From DATAPD01 sp036265385 (lineage in GTDB: Bacteria; Acidobacteriota; Terriglobia; Terriglobales; Acidobacteriaceae): DNA of 64,000 nt. The stretch spans positions 124,001 to 188,000 of the forward strand of contig DATAPD010000015.1 in the NCBI GenBank assembly GCA_036265385.1, read 5' to 3'. Below are positions 9,983 to 17,824 of the stretch, in pieces. Under the pieces are notes generated by a model, which was not told the origin of the DNA, made no database searches, and saw only the letters and a program-made list of their open reading frames with translations. Numbering within the stretch: the stretch's first letter is position 1; the number at the start of each line of letters is the position of its first letter. The translations under genes and the position numbers were made by a program.

Positions 9983-10207
9983 TCAAGAGGAGCCCACACT
10001 CCATCGATCGCCACCGTGATGCGCGATGTACATAGCCAGTTCGAGCCGGCTCCAGACACCCAGCTTGTCAAATGTAGTTCGCAGATAATTCTTCACCACT
10101 TGTTCTGTAGTCCCGATCTCACGGGCGATATCGCGATTGGTGTGCCCTTTCCACACCATAGTGGCGATTTCCACTTCTCTCGCATTCAGCCGTTGACACG
10201 GTTGCAT
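9983..10207 (-). CDS. Small LuxR-type HTH protein, partner b of pair 1
   Basis: A 74-residue protein that is almost only a GerE/LuxR DNA-binding domain: REVEIATMVWKGHTNRDIA, then the recognition-helix region TTEQVVKNYLRTTFDKLG. It has no receiver or ligand domain. AGGAGG lies 5 bases before the ATG, and its first 22 bases overlap the end of the upstream HTH gene, so the two are likely coupled. It closely resembles the second protein of the pair at 14319-14552 (shared TTE-VVKNYLR, YDKLG/FDKLG and W-R-ELA). It probably binds DNA as a dimer, perhaps with its partner. Target unknown. Confidence 0.8.
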   Translation of the reverse strand: MQPCQRLNAREVEIATMVWKGHTNRDIAREIGTTEQVVKNYLRTTFDKLGVWSRLELAMYIAHHGGDRWSVGSS

Positions 10208-10461
10208 AGAGCCTCCTGTTCACGCGCAAACATTGCGGTGGCGAGTTTGACGCGCTTTCGACCGTCGCGAATTCCAGCTCTCAAAAAGAGAGTGCGAAGA
10301 TGTTGTTTCACCGTGCGCGGGCTGATATCGAGTTGGGTAGCGATTTCTTTATTGCTGCATCCTTCAGCCAACAGTTTGAGAACCTGTTCATCTCGGGGAG
10401 TAATTTTTATTTCGTTCAGGCTAAGCATCGGTCCTGCGATCCTCCATTCGTTTTGACCCAT
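10186..10461 (-). CDS. Small LuxR-type HTH protein, partner a of pair 1
   Basis: A 91-residue protein. Residues about 20-80 form a LuxR/GerE helix-turn-helix (TPRDEQVLKLLAEGCSNKEI, then ISPRTVKQHLRTLFLRAGI), ending with KRVKLATAMFARE. No sensory or receiver domain. It is the first gene of a two-gene unit that is divergent from the GAF/zinc-ribbon gene starting at 10814. The C-terminal KRVKLAT block is shared with partner a of the second pair at 14555-14761, so the pairs are paralogous. Confidence 0.8.
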   Translation of the reverse strand: MGQNEWRIAGPMLSLNEIKITPRDEQVLKLLAEGCSNKEIATQLDISPRTVKQHLRTLFLRAGIRDGRKRVKLATAMFAREQEALCNRVNG

Positions 10462-10813
10462 AGGTCGCGACCAATTTGCTTATTAGCATATGTTTCGCCA
10501 AATTTTCGCTTTATGTTCAACCCTTTTTTGTCAATTACATACGACAAATTGGGGCATACGCCTTTTGAATTCCGTTCCGTTTCAGTTCATAAATCTAGGA
10601 ACCAGCCCCCATTTCGGGACCGGGTTGACTGAATCAACCCACGACAATTGACGTCTCACTCTAACTCTTTCAAACCGCTCAATGCCTTGATGAACTTAGC
10701 TTTGGGGTAAGGTGTGAGATCCGTGAGCTGCCGCGAATCCAGAACGGAAATCGCTATTTGGTTCCAAATTGACTACCATGGCTCAGTTAGGCGATTGAAC
10801 AAAAGCTCGACTC
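10462..10813. other. Divergent intergenic region, probable promoters
   Basis: A 352-base AT-richer gap between the first HTH pair (minus) and the GAF gene (plus). It contains the inverted pair CCAATTTG (about 10471) and CAAATTGG (about 10546), and a related CCAAATTTTCG near 10498. These could be operator half-sites for the HTH proteins, but that is only inference. No gene seen. Confidence 0.35.
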
Positions 10814-12676
10814 GTGCGCAAAATAAGACCATCCCCTCCAGCGCCTGAAATGGCACCAGCTTCCACAAAATCGAAGAGGCCAAAGCTAGATGAAGAGTCT
10901 TTCCAGAAGCTTTTGGCTGCTGCATTTGTGGTGCAAGAGCACCAGGATCAACAGCGAACCGAGATTCCTGCGGAGCAAGAGAGTTTCGATCAACCCGACA
11001 AGGAGTTCCCCACCCGGCCCCCCTTTTCGTACGTGATGGAAGAAATCGTCGCAACGCAGCATCAGATCCAAACCCGTCGACTGCAGTTGCAACAAGCTAT
11101 AGATCTCATCACGGATAGGGTTCGCGGTATCACTCAGGCGGACGGAGCAGCCATTGCCTTAATCGAGGGGCGGAGCGATTCGCTTGTATATCGCACCGCC
11201 TCGGGAACGTCAGCGCCTCTGTTAGGAAAGCGCACTCGGTTAGCAAAGCTCCTCTGTGCCGAAAGCGTTCGAAACGGGACGACACTGCAGTGTCTCGAGC
11301 CAGCTGCCGACTTTCGTATCGACTCCAAAATTTGCGCCGCTCGCGGCGTTCAGAGCCTGATTGCAGTACCCGTCTACCGCGATGAGTCAGTCGCGGGAGC
11401 ACTGGAGCTTGTGTTCTCTAAGAGAAATGCATTCGGCGACCAGGATGTGCGGACCTGTCAAGTTATGGCGGGTATGGTCACAGAAGCACTCAACCGGGCT
11501 GCCGAAATGGATCTGAAAAAAGCCATCGTGGACGAACGCGCCACGATGCTGAAAGCACTTGCCCAACTCAAGCCACAATTGCAGCGATTAGCTGAGTCCC
11601 CCGGCAAAACCGCTGAGGGGCAGGACACCACATTATGTCCGAACTGCAACAAGGAACGACCTCCGGGGCAGCAAGAATGCCCCCACTGTGGGACCTCCTT
11701 TGCTCGTTCCGACGCAGAGGCAACCAACTCGCGACCTGACCACCCGCTAAGCACAACGACTCCAACGACCGAGACACGAAATGCTTCTACATCGGAGAAA
11801 ACGTCGCAGCCGAAAATGCTCAAAGCTCCTGCGAAACCTCTGAAGCTTTCCGAAGTGTCTCAATCGAAAGTTGATGAGACGATTGAAGAAGATTACGCGA
11901 TTCCTGCAAGCGTGCTAGATGAACTCGAAGAAAGGCTGCGAGAATACGACCCTGATCGGCACGTCGATGATATCGATGAAACCCTCTCCGTTTCCGACTC
12001 TCAGGACCCCGCAGAGCTTTCCGCCGCAGAAGATGACAATCTCTCAGAGCCGCAGAAACCCGAGCTTTTGGACGAGTCCCATGAATCTCCGGATAGTGTC
12101 TCTTCCACCAGCGAACTAGCATTAGTTCCCCAAACTGAAATCACCGACTCGCAAAACGATGACGCGGGCAAACTGCGAATCACGCCGGTTGCACCTGAGG
12201 AGGCTTGGGCATCGGCGTTCAAAACGAAGGCTTGGCTGGAATCGATCACAGATCGAAGCACTGGCGCTACGATTTTGCGCTACCTGAATCGGTATCGCGG
12301 TGAAATTTATCTTGCAGCCGCCATCGTCGTAGTCGCTTTTGCAGTGTGGTGGAGCGTTTGGGGCAGCGGAGGAACTGGACGCAGTGCAACCTCAATCGAT
12401 TCGCCAACCGGCACGACTAAGCGTCGCCCTCGCCCCCCGGAAGCTGACTTGTCTCTTTACGAGAGATTCTTAGTTGCGATTGGTCTGGCAGAACCGCCTC
12501 CTGCGCCGATATACGAAGGGAATCCAGACACGAAAGTGTGGGTAGATCTACAGACTGGACTGTATTACTGCCCGAATGCGGATCTCTACGGAACAACTGC
12601 GAAAGGAAGATTTACCAGTCAAAAAGATGCGCAACTGGATCAGTTCGAACCTGCGGATCGAAGGGCTTGCGACTGA
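10814..12676 (+). CDS. GAF-domain, zinc-ribbon, single-helix membrane protein
   Basis: A 620-residue protein with a possible GTG start at 10814; an ATG at 10850 is an alternative. In order: a charged N-terminus; a short coiled segment (residues about 75-95); a GAF-like domain (about 95-225, with ADGAAIALIEG and RGVQSLIAVPVYRDESVAGALEL); a CPNC...CPHC zinc ribbon near 274-292; a long acidic Ser/Thr/Pro-rich linker (about 300-470); one transmembrane helix near 497-518 (YLAAAIVVVAFAVWW); and a C-terminal tail ending with a small conserved-looking module (VWVDLQTGLYYCPNADLYG, near 575). The GAF and zinc ribbon are probably cytoplasmic and the tail outside. It likely senses a small molecule or redox state. 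The next gene has the same ribbon-linker-helix plan. Confidence 0.75.
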   Translation: MRKIRPSPPAPEMAPASTKSKRPKLDEESFQKLLAAAFVVQEHQDQQRTEIPAEQESFDQPDKEFPTRPPFSYVMEEIVATQHQIQTRRLQLQQAIDLITDRVRGITQADGAAIALIEGRSDSLVYRTASGTSAPLLGKRTRLAKLLCAESVRNGTTLQCLEPAADFRIDSKICAARGVQSLIAVPVYRDESVAGALELVFSKRNAFGDQDVRTCQVMAGMVTEALNRAAEMDLKKAIVDERATMLKALAQLKPQLQRLAESPGKTAEGQDTTLCPNCNKERPPGQQECPHCGTSFARSDAEATNSRPDHPLSTTTPTTETRNASTSEKTSQPKMLKAPAKPLKLSEVSQSKVDETIEEDYAIPASVLDELEERLREYDPDRHVDDIDETLSVSDSQDPAELSAAEDDNLSEPQKPELLDESHESPDSVSSTSELALVPQTEITDSQNDDAGKLRITPVAPEEAWASAFKTKAWLESITDRSTGATILRYLNRYRGEIYLAAAIVVVAFAVWWSVWGSGGTGRSATSIDSPTGTTKRRPRPPEADLSLYERFLVAIGLAEPPPAPIYEGNPDTKVWVDLQTGLYYCPNADLYGTTAKGRFTSQKDAQLDQFEPADRRACD

Positions 12677-12715
12677 CCCTTTAGGAGAAGGTTTAGCCAT
12701 ACCGTCCTCTCTTGA

Positions 12716-14215
12716 TTGACAACTCGGCCGCTAAGGCGTCGAATTAGTACTCGCCTTACTACGTTGGAGAGCGACTTGCCGCAGCCTTACGAAAAAACGA
12801 GTGCCCCTCCGGGCGATATCCCGAAACCTGAACTCAATCCGATGACCAACCCGGTCCTGGGTCGCCATCTCGGACGCTGGGCCGAGGTGTATTTCACTAC
12901 TCCGGTCGAGCAACGGGAGCAAGCGGTCATCGAATTACTTCAGCAATTGGAGCGGGAAGACGAAAGCGGTGCACCGGAGTCAAGTTCCCGTCCAGAGACT
13001 CGCGAGATCCCAGTCTCCGTGAGAGAAAATCTTAGTACGATCGATGAACTGGATAATCCGACAGATCGACTCGCTGCTCTCGAAGAAGCCATTCGACAAT
13101 TTGACCACCCGCAAAACCGAGTCGAACGATCTGACTTGACTTCCCCTGGACGAGGGGATTTCAGCCCAGCCCAAGCACAACTTCCCGGTACATGTCCGGT
13201 CTGTCAGCATTTCAACCAGCCCGATCAATGGTATTGCGGTATGTGCGGCTTCAAGTTGCGCGCGGATGGCGACAGTTCGACCCGAGTGCTGTCATTTCCC
13301 CATTCGACGCACGCACCAGAATCGCTCGAACTTTCAAACGAGTCTCCTCACGAACGCAAAAATGAAGTTCATTCAACAAATGGATTTGCATTTTCGCTCT
13401 TTGGCCAGCCTCTCGAGACAACAGATTCGAACAGCAACTTGCGCGTGAATCGACCTTCGATGTGGCCGCTGGATACGGTCGAGGAGCTCCCGAGTTCGGG
13501 AGTAGGGGCAAAACTCGCGATACTCTGTGCCATTCTGCTCATCGCGGCAACGGCTTTCTTCTATCGCGATCAGATTCGTGGCGTCGTGCAGCCATTGTTG
13601 GAATCTCGACAGAATTCAACAACTTCACCCCCTCAAACCGCCGCTACTCAGCCGACCCCAGCACTGCCTCCAAGAGATTCGGGTCGTTCCGAAACACCAG
13701 CCCGAAACGCTGGAAACGAGAACCACGCTCCGATTCCTACGCAGGACGCCGACTCTGCCACTACAGAAACCAACGCTGCTTCTTCAACATCCGAAAAGAA
13801 TGCGCCGCATAACGATCATCATTCCGTCAATGCGAGTGACAGCAGACCTTCACCTTCGCCGGAGAAAAAGCCTGTAAGCTCCTCACCAACTCGCAATGCG
13901 GCTGAGACTACTGCGCAAAAGGTCCAGAGCAATGCCTCGCTGGATTCGGGAAACCAAGAATTCGCCAGAGCGCAAGCTCTTCTTTCCGGCGGACCAAGGT
14001 CCGATCCCGGCCAAGCCTCTATTTGGCTCTGGAAAGCCGTTGGGAAGAATAACGGCGCCGCAGTTCTTATGCTTGCAGACCTATATGCCCGCGGAAGTGG
14101 GGTACCGCAGAGTTGCGACCAAGCGCGTATTTTATTGAGTGCCGCAGCAAAGAAAGGCTCTGCGGAAGCTACCCAGAAACTCAGAGAAATTCAGACGCAG
14201 TGCGCAGGACGGTGA
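12716..14215 (+). CDS. Zinc-ribbon, single-helix membrane protein with Sel1-like repeats
   Basis: A 499-residue frame opening at TTG 12716 directly after an in-frame stop. The true start is uncertain, with an ATG at 12842 (MTNPVLGRHLGRW) as the clearest alternative. It shows a CPVC...CGMC zinc ribbon near residues 159-177, one transmembrane helix near 262-282 (LAILCAILLIAATAFFY), a low-complexity Ser/Thr/Pro/Asn linker (about 295-410), and a C-terminal helical part (about 415-495) whose LMLADLYARGSGVPQ resembles a Sel1/TPR repeat. It is transcribed with the GAF gene (40-base gap) and convergent with the second HTH pair. Probably an envelope scaffold or signalling partner; function unknown. 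Confidence 0.7.
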   Translation: MTTRPLRRRISTRLTTLESDLPQPYEKTSAPPGDIPKPELNPMTNPVLGRHLGRWAEVYFTTPVEQREQAVIELLQQLEREDESGAPESSSRPETREIPVSVRENLSTIDELDNPTDRLAALEEAIRQFDHPQNRVERSDLTSPGRGDFSPAQAQLPGTCPVCQHFNQPDQWYCGMCGFKLRADGDSSTRVLSFPHSTHAPESLELSNESPHERKNEVHSTNGFAFSLFGQPLETTDSNSNLRVNRPSMWPLDTVEELPSSGVGAKLAILCAILLIAATAFFYRDQIRGVVQPLLESRQNSTTSPPQTAATQPTPALPPRDSGRSETPARNAGNENHAPIPTQDADSATTETNAASSTSEKNAPHNDHHSVNASDSRPSPSPEKKPVSSSPTRNAAETTAQKVQSNASLDSGNQEFARAQALLSGGPRSDPGQASIWLWKAVGKNNGAAVLMLADLYARGSGVPQSCDQARILLSAAAKKGSAEATQKLREIQTQCAGR

Positions 14216-14245
14216 ACGACCGCTCGCCGACGAGTGGCGCAAAAC

Positions 14246-14761
14246 TTAATCGGCGGACGCGGTCTCATAACCGTTTTTTTCGAGATGCATCAAGCGATGC
14301 TCCCACGCCTCAATGCCCTCAAGCATTGGCGAGTTGTTCGAACTGTCTTGCTTCGTACCAGAGGGCGAGCTCGACACGGTTCCAGAGTCCAAGCTTGTCG
14401 TAGATAACTCGTAAGTAGTTTTTGACGACGTGTTCGGTGGTTCCGATTTCGTCCGCAACTTCTTTGTTTTTGAGCCCTTGTGCAACGAGTTCGATGACTC
14501 GCTTTTCTCTTGGATTTGGTTGCCTTGCGCCGTAACGTTCTTCTCCAACCATTGCTGCCTCCGATATAAAAGTGTCGCGAGTTTCACTCGCTTGATTCCA
14601 CTCGTGATGCCAAACCGCAGAAAAAGCCGGTTGAAATGCGCTTTAACGGTGCGACGCGCCATATTTAGCTGCTTCGCGATATCCGCGTTATCACATCCCT
14701 GGAGCAGTAGTTCAACGATCTGCTGCTCACGCCGACCCAGGCGAATTGTCTGTTCGCTCAT
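14246..14761 (-). CDS. LuxR-type HTH protein, partner a of pair 2, with overprinting tail
   Basis: The frame encodes 171 residues. Residues 1-68 form a LuxR/GerE helix-turn-helix (RREQQIVELLLQGCDNADIA, then MARRTVKAHFNRLFLRFGI and KRVKLATLLYRRQQ), very like partner a of pair 1. GGGGGGAG precedes the ATG. After residue 70 the protein becomes Ser/Thr/Lys-rich and low-complexity, because it reads through the whole of the next HTH gene (14319-14552) in another frame. In pair 1 the corresponding protein stops after 91 residues. Either the stop was lost here and the tail is a by-product, or both frames are used. The HTH part is secure; the tail is not. Confidence 0.65.
   Translation of the reverse strand: MSEQTIRLGRREQQIVELLLQGCDNADIAKQLNMARRTVKAHFNRLFLRFGITSGIKRVKLATLLYRRQQWLEKNVTAQGNQIQEKSESSNSLHKGSKTKKLRTKSEPPNTSSKTTYELSTTSLDSGTVSSSPSGTKQDSSNNSPMLEGIEAWEHRLMHLEKNGYETASAD
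14319..14552 (-). CDS. Small LuxR-type HTH protein, partner b of pair 2
   Basis: A 77-residue protein made of one GerE/LuxR domain: NPREKRVIELVAQGLKNKEVA, then TTEHVVKNYLRVIYDKLGLW. GGAGG lies five bases before the ATG, so it has its own ribosome-binding site although it lies wholly inside the partner-a frame. The helix-turn-helix is the good reading: it matches partner b of pair 1, while the overlapping frame is low-complexity. No receiver domain. Probably acts with partner a as a DNA-binding pair. Confidence 0.78.
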   Translation of the reverse strand: MVGEERYGARQPNPREKRVIELVAQGLKNKEVADEIGTTEHVVKNYLRVIYDKLGLWNRVELALWYEARQFEQLANA

Positions 14762-15189
14762 GGTCTCCCCCCTTTTGGTTTACCACCGCCTCCAAACCGG
14801 GGGTTCGAGCCCGGCCCGACTGCATGGTTCTTGCACCTTCCCTTTACTGATGGGTGTTTCCAAAAAACGTAGCACTCGCATTGCCAAGCAGACATTGGGT
14901 TTCTAGCTTTTTTTAACTGTTTTTGTCACTGCGAGACTTACCTATTTCTGAAGGCAGCTGGGCATTCTGCACAAATAGGTAAAAAGCCTTAGGAGAAAAT
15001 TGCCCCGTCAAACGCCTTCCAGGGTACTAATTACACAAGTAGTTACGGATTTTCCTACCCCGAAAAAGCCTGTTTCGTACCGAAGTTCGCATGATTTCGA
15101 TCCATTTCGATACCCTCCTATTGTCCTTTGAATCCTATTAGGCCCTGCTCTGGTATAAATCGTGTCTGCCCAAATGCTGGCGACAAACT
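14762..15189. other. Divergent intergenic region with a perfect inverted repeat
   Basis: A 428-base gap between the HTH pair (minus) and the glycosyltransferase (plus). It holds the perfect 8-base inverted repeat ACCTATTT (14940-14947) / AAATAGGT (14973-14980), which could be an operator or RNA stem. A tRNA-like T-arm look-alike near 14790-14825 does not fold properly. No gene seen. Confidence 0.4.
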
Positions 15190-15921
15190 ATGAAATTGTC
15201 AGTCGTGATGCCGATTTTTAACGAAGGCAATACGCTGCGCGAAGTGATCGCCCGCGTACTCGCTGTTCCACTCGATCTGGAACTCATTTGCATCGATGAC
15301 GGGTCGACGGATGGTTCACGCGAGATGCTTGCTGAATTAGCAGCCACGCACAACCAAATGCGTGTACTTCTTCAGCCGAAAAATATGGGAAAGGGCGCCG
15401 CGTTGCGGCGCGGAATTTCGGAAGCGTGCGGAGACTTTGTAATCATCCAGGATGCAGATCTTGAATATGATCCGGACGAATATCCGGTTCTTCTTGAACC
15501 TCTAATCGAAGGCAAAGCGGACGTTGTGTATGGCTCGCGATTCCTAGGAGGCGGCCCGCATCGGGTGCTTTATTATTGGCACTTCCTAGCGAACTGGATG
15601 CTCACTTTTATTTCCAATTGTTTGACCAATATCAATTTGAGTGACATGGAAACCTGTTACAAGGTCTTTCGCCGTGAGGTCATTCAGTCCATTCCGATTG
15701 AAGAAAATCGGTTCGGTTTTGAGCCTGAGATTACGGTGAAGGTCGCCAAACGTCGCCTTCGAGTTTACGAAGTCGGCATTAGCTATTGGGGGCGCACATA
15801 CGAGGAAGGGAAAAAAATCGGGTGGAAAGATGGAGTTCGTGCGCTCTGGTGTTTGCTGAAATATTCGCTCAAAAATTCCTCAACAAACCCGAGCGCATCT
15901 AGTGCTGAATCGCAAGTTTAG
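15190..15921 (+). CDS. Glycosyltransferase family 2 (polyprenyl/dolichyl-phosphate sugar type)
   Basis: A 243-residue GT-A enzyme that probably moves a sugar from a nucleotide donor to a polyprenyl phosphate at the inner face of the membrane. Motifs are SVVMPIFNEG at the N-terminus, the donor-binding IDDGSTDGS near residue 35, the metal-binding QDADLEYDPDEY near 92 and GSRFLGG near 117. The protein resembles Dpm1-like enzymes without C-terminal membrane helices, although residues 125-150 (LANWMLTFISNCLT) are hydrophobic. Its stop overlaps the convergent small secreted-protein gene by four bases. Confidence 0.88.
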   Translation: MKLSVVMPIFNEGNTLREVIARVLAVPLDLELICIDDGSTDGSREMLAELAATHNQMRVLLQPKNMGKGAALRRGISEACGDFVIIQDADLEYDPDEYPVLLEPLIEGKADVVYGSRFLGGGPHRVLYYWHFLANWMLTFISNCLTNINLSDMETCYKVFRREVIQSIPIEENRFGFEPEITVKVAKRRLRVYEVGISYWGRTYEEGKKIGWKDGVRALWCLLKYSLKNSSTNPSASSAESQV

Positions 15922-16283
15922 TGGTGTGCGCGCAACACTGTCCTTGGTCCCGCCGCTTTTCCTTCCCCGCGACCACGAGGAGGTGCTTGCCCTTTGAATG
16001 CGATTGGAGCATTTTTATTCGCGGCGACAGGTGCGGTTTTCACTTTGACAGGGGCAACGTTATTTTTCTTTCCCGCGTTCGGGCCCGCTGCCTTCCCAGT
16101 CTGCTGCTCTAGTCTCTTCAGCTGAACATCCGCGCTGTTCGCAGCAGCATTTTTGGGCACCGCAACCGGCGCCACTTTATGCTGAACATCGGCACTCGCA
16201 TGATGCCGTGGAACATTCTTTTTTTGTGCGAAACCGGCGGTCAAACCTAGAAGCAAGAAAGCTGCAAACATTGAAAAACGCAC
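15918..16283 (-). CDS. Small secreted basic Ala/Lys/Pro-rich protein
   Basis: A 121-residue protein with a clear signal peptide (MRFSMFAAFLLLGLTAGFAQ, cleavage likely after FAQ). The mature part is low-complexity and basic, rich in Ala, Lys, Pro, Val and Asn, with repeated APV-V and SADVQ-like units. No catalytic motif. Probably periplasmic or extracellular; it may bind nucleic acid or polysaccharide through its charge, but nothing shows this. Family not recognised. Confidence 0.6.
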   Translation of the reverse strand: MRFSMFAAFLLLGLTAGFAQKKNVPRHHASADVQHKVAPVAVPKNAAANSADVQLKRLEQQTGKAAGPNAGKKNNVAPVKVKTAPVAANKNAPIAFKGQAPPRGRGEGKAAGPRTVLRAHH

Positions 16284-16404
16284 TTAGGACCCCCTGCGCT
16301 GTTTCAATAGTGTAGCTTGGACCAACGCAGTTGGCGACAGCAATTAAGAATCGAACAAGTTGCTTCGGATCAATGACTTACCGACTAGCATTCGTCCGGC
16401 ACGC

Positions 16405-17678
16405 TTAAGTTACCGTGGCTTGGGCTGAACCGATCTCGTAGGTTGCCGTCGACATGTAAACGATGTAGCAGTAGCAGATCACCGGCAAAATGAACGCATG
16501 ATGAATACCAATCCTGTCTGCCAAAATGCCCTGCAACTCAGGAATGATCGCTCCCCCAACGATAGCCGCGACCAACACTGCCGAGCCGCGACTCGTTAAT
16601 TTTCCAAGCCCATCAATGCCCAGCGTGAAAATACTCGGAAGCCAAGATGCTCCACATCGCTACATGACCGATGTTTACCATCGACGAGCAACGCTGCAAC
16701 CCCCGCAGCAATTGCCAGCACTTTCCTCGTGGGCACGCGACGCAACACTGCGGAGCCCAAAAACCGGCCAATCATTGCGCCTCCCCAATAAAAAACCAGA
16801 AATTTCGCAGCGACTCTTTCTGGATAATTCGCGATATAAGGTTCTTTCATGTAGTTCACAAGAAAACTACCGATAGATACCTCCGCCCCCACGTAAACAA
16901 ATATGCCAATTGCGGCAAGCACCAGGTTTCGATGTTTAAAGACGCTATCGTGCAAGTGCTTGGCTTCACCATGATGCGATTCCGCAGATTCGATCACTGG
17001 CAGTTTGTAGAACGCAATGATCAGCGCCAGCACCAACAGCACGATCGCGAACCCTAAATACGGTATTTTTACGGACGAAGCTTGTTGCACTCGGTAGACA
17101 TGCAGCTGATCGGGACTCAATCCTGCCATCTCAGCGGCAGTCAAAACTGTGCCACTCAAAATCAACACGCTTCCGATGTAGGGAGCAACGAAAGTTCCGA
17201 GTGAGTTGAATGCCTGCGTGAGATTCAATCGACTCGATGCTGTCCGAGCTGGCCCAAGCACGGCGACATAGGGGTTTGCTGAAACTTGAAGAAGCGTCAT
17301 GCCGCCGGCTAATACCATCAATGCGCCAAGAAACAACGGGTAGGACGGAACGCTAGCGGCGGGAATGAAAAGCAGCGCACCAACTGCCATTGTGCACAGG
17401 CCAGTAACCATGGTCCGCTTGTATCCGAACCAGTCGATGACCTTCCCTGAGGGCAATGAAAACAAAAAATAAGCCGAAAAAAAGGCAAACTGAATCAGCA
17501 TCACCTTCGCATAATTCAGGTCGAAGATCGCTTTCAAGTGGGGCACCAGAATATCGTTCAAACACGTCAGAAATCCCCACATGAAAAACAATGTCGTCAC
17601 CATGGCCATCGCGCCGCGGTAATCTTTTTGTCCCGCTCCGACTGCGCCGCTAGCAGTGTTCGTGGTCAGATTTGCCAT
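16405..17678 (-). pseudogene. FucP/NagP-family sugar transporter, frame-disrupted
   Basis: The first about 325 residues are a good major-facilitator sugar:proton symporter of the FucP type (MVTTLFFMWGFLTCLNDILVP-like N-terminus, ANPYVAVLG, FLVNYMKEPYIA). Near 16680 the frame fails: conserved VNIGHVAMWSILAS continues in a second frame, and IFTLGIDGLGKLTSRGS through ADRIGIHHAFILP to a stop at 16405 continues in a third. About ten residues normally present between the two blocks are missing. Two small deletions are the simplest reading, so the last helices cannot be made from one frame. It is divergent from the ROK kinase, with which an intact copy would form a sugar-uptake unit. Confidence 0.82.
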
Positions 17679-17824
17679 TCACAGCTCCTGTTCAAAGTAA
17701 CGGCCTTGCTCGCCGAAGATAGAGCACTCCACAATAAACATCAACCAAACTCGAAGGTTCGTGCACTGATTGAAGCACTCAACTAACGACTCCATGCTAT
17801 CGTTCCGAGCAGCGCACACTAATC

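Noticed and set aside
13266..13877. Plus-strand frames of 60-116 residues inside the Sel1-like gene
   Set aside because: Shadows of the 499-residue gene, with chance composition.
14785..14826. tRNA-like fragment: CTCCAAA loop and GGTTCGAGCCC T-arm look-alike
   Set aside because: The T stem cannot form five pairs with a standard T loop, no D arm or acceptor stem is seen, and the bases upstream are the start of an HTH gene. Probably chance.
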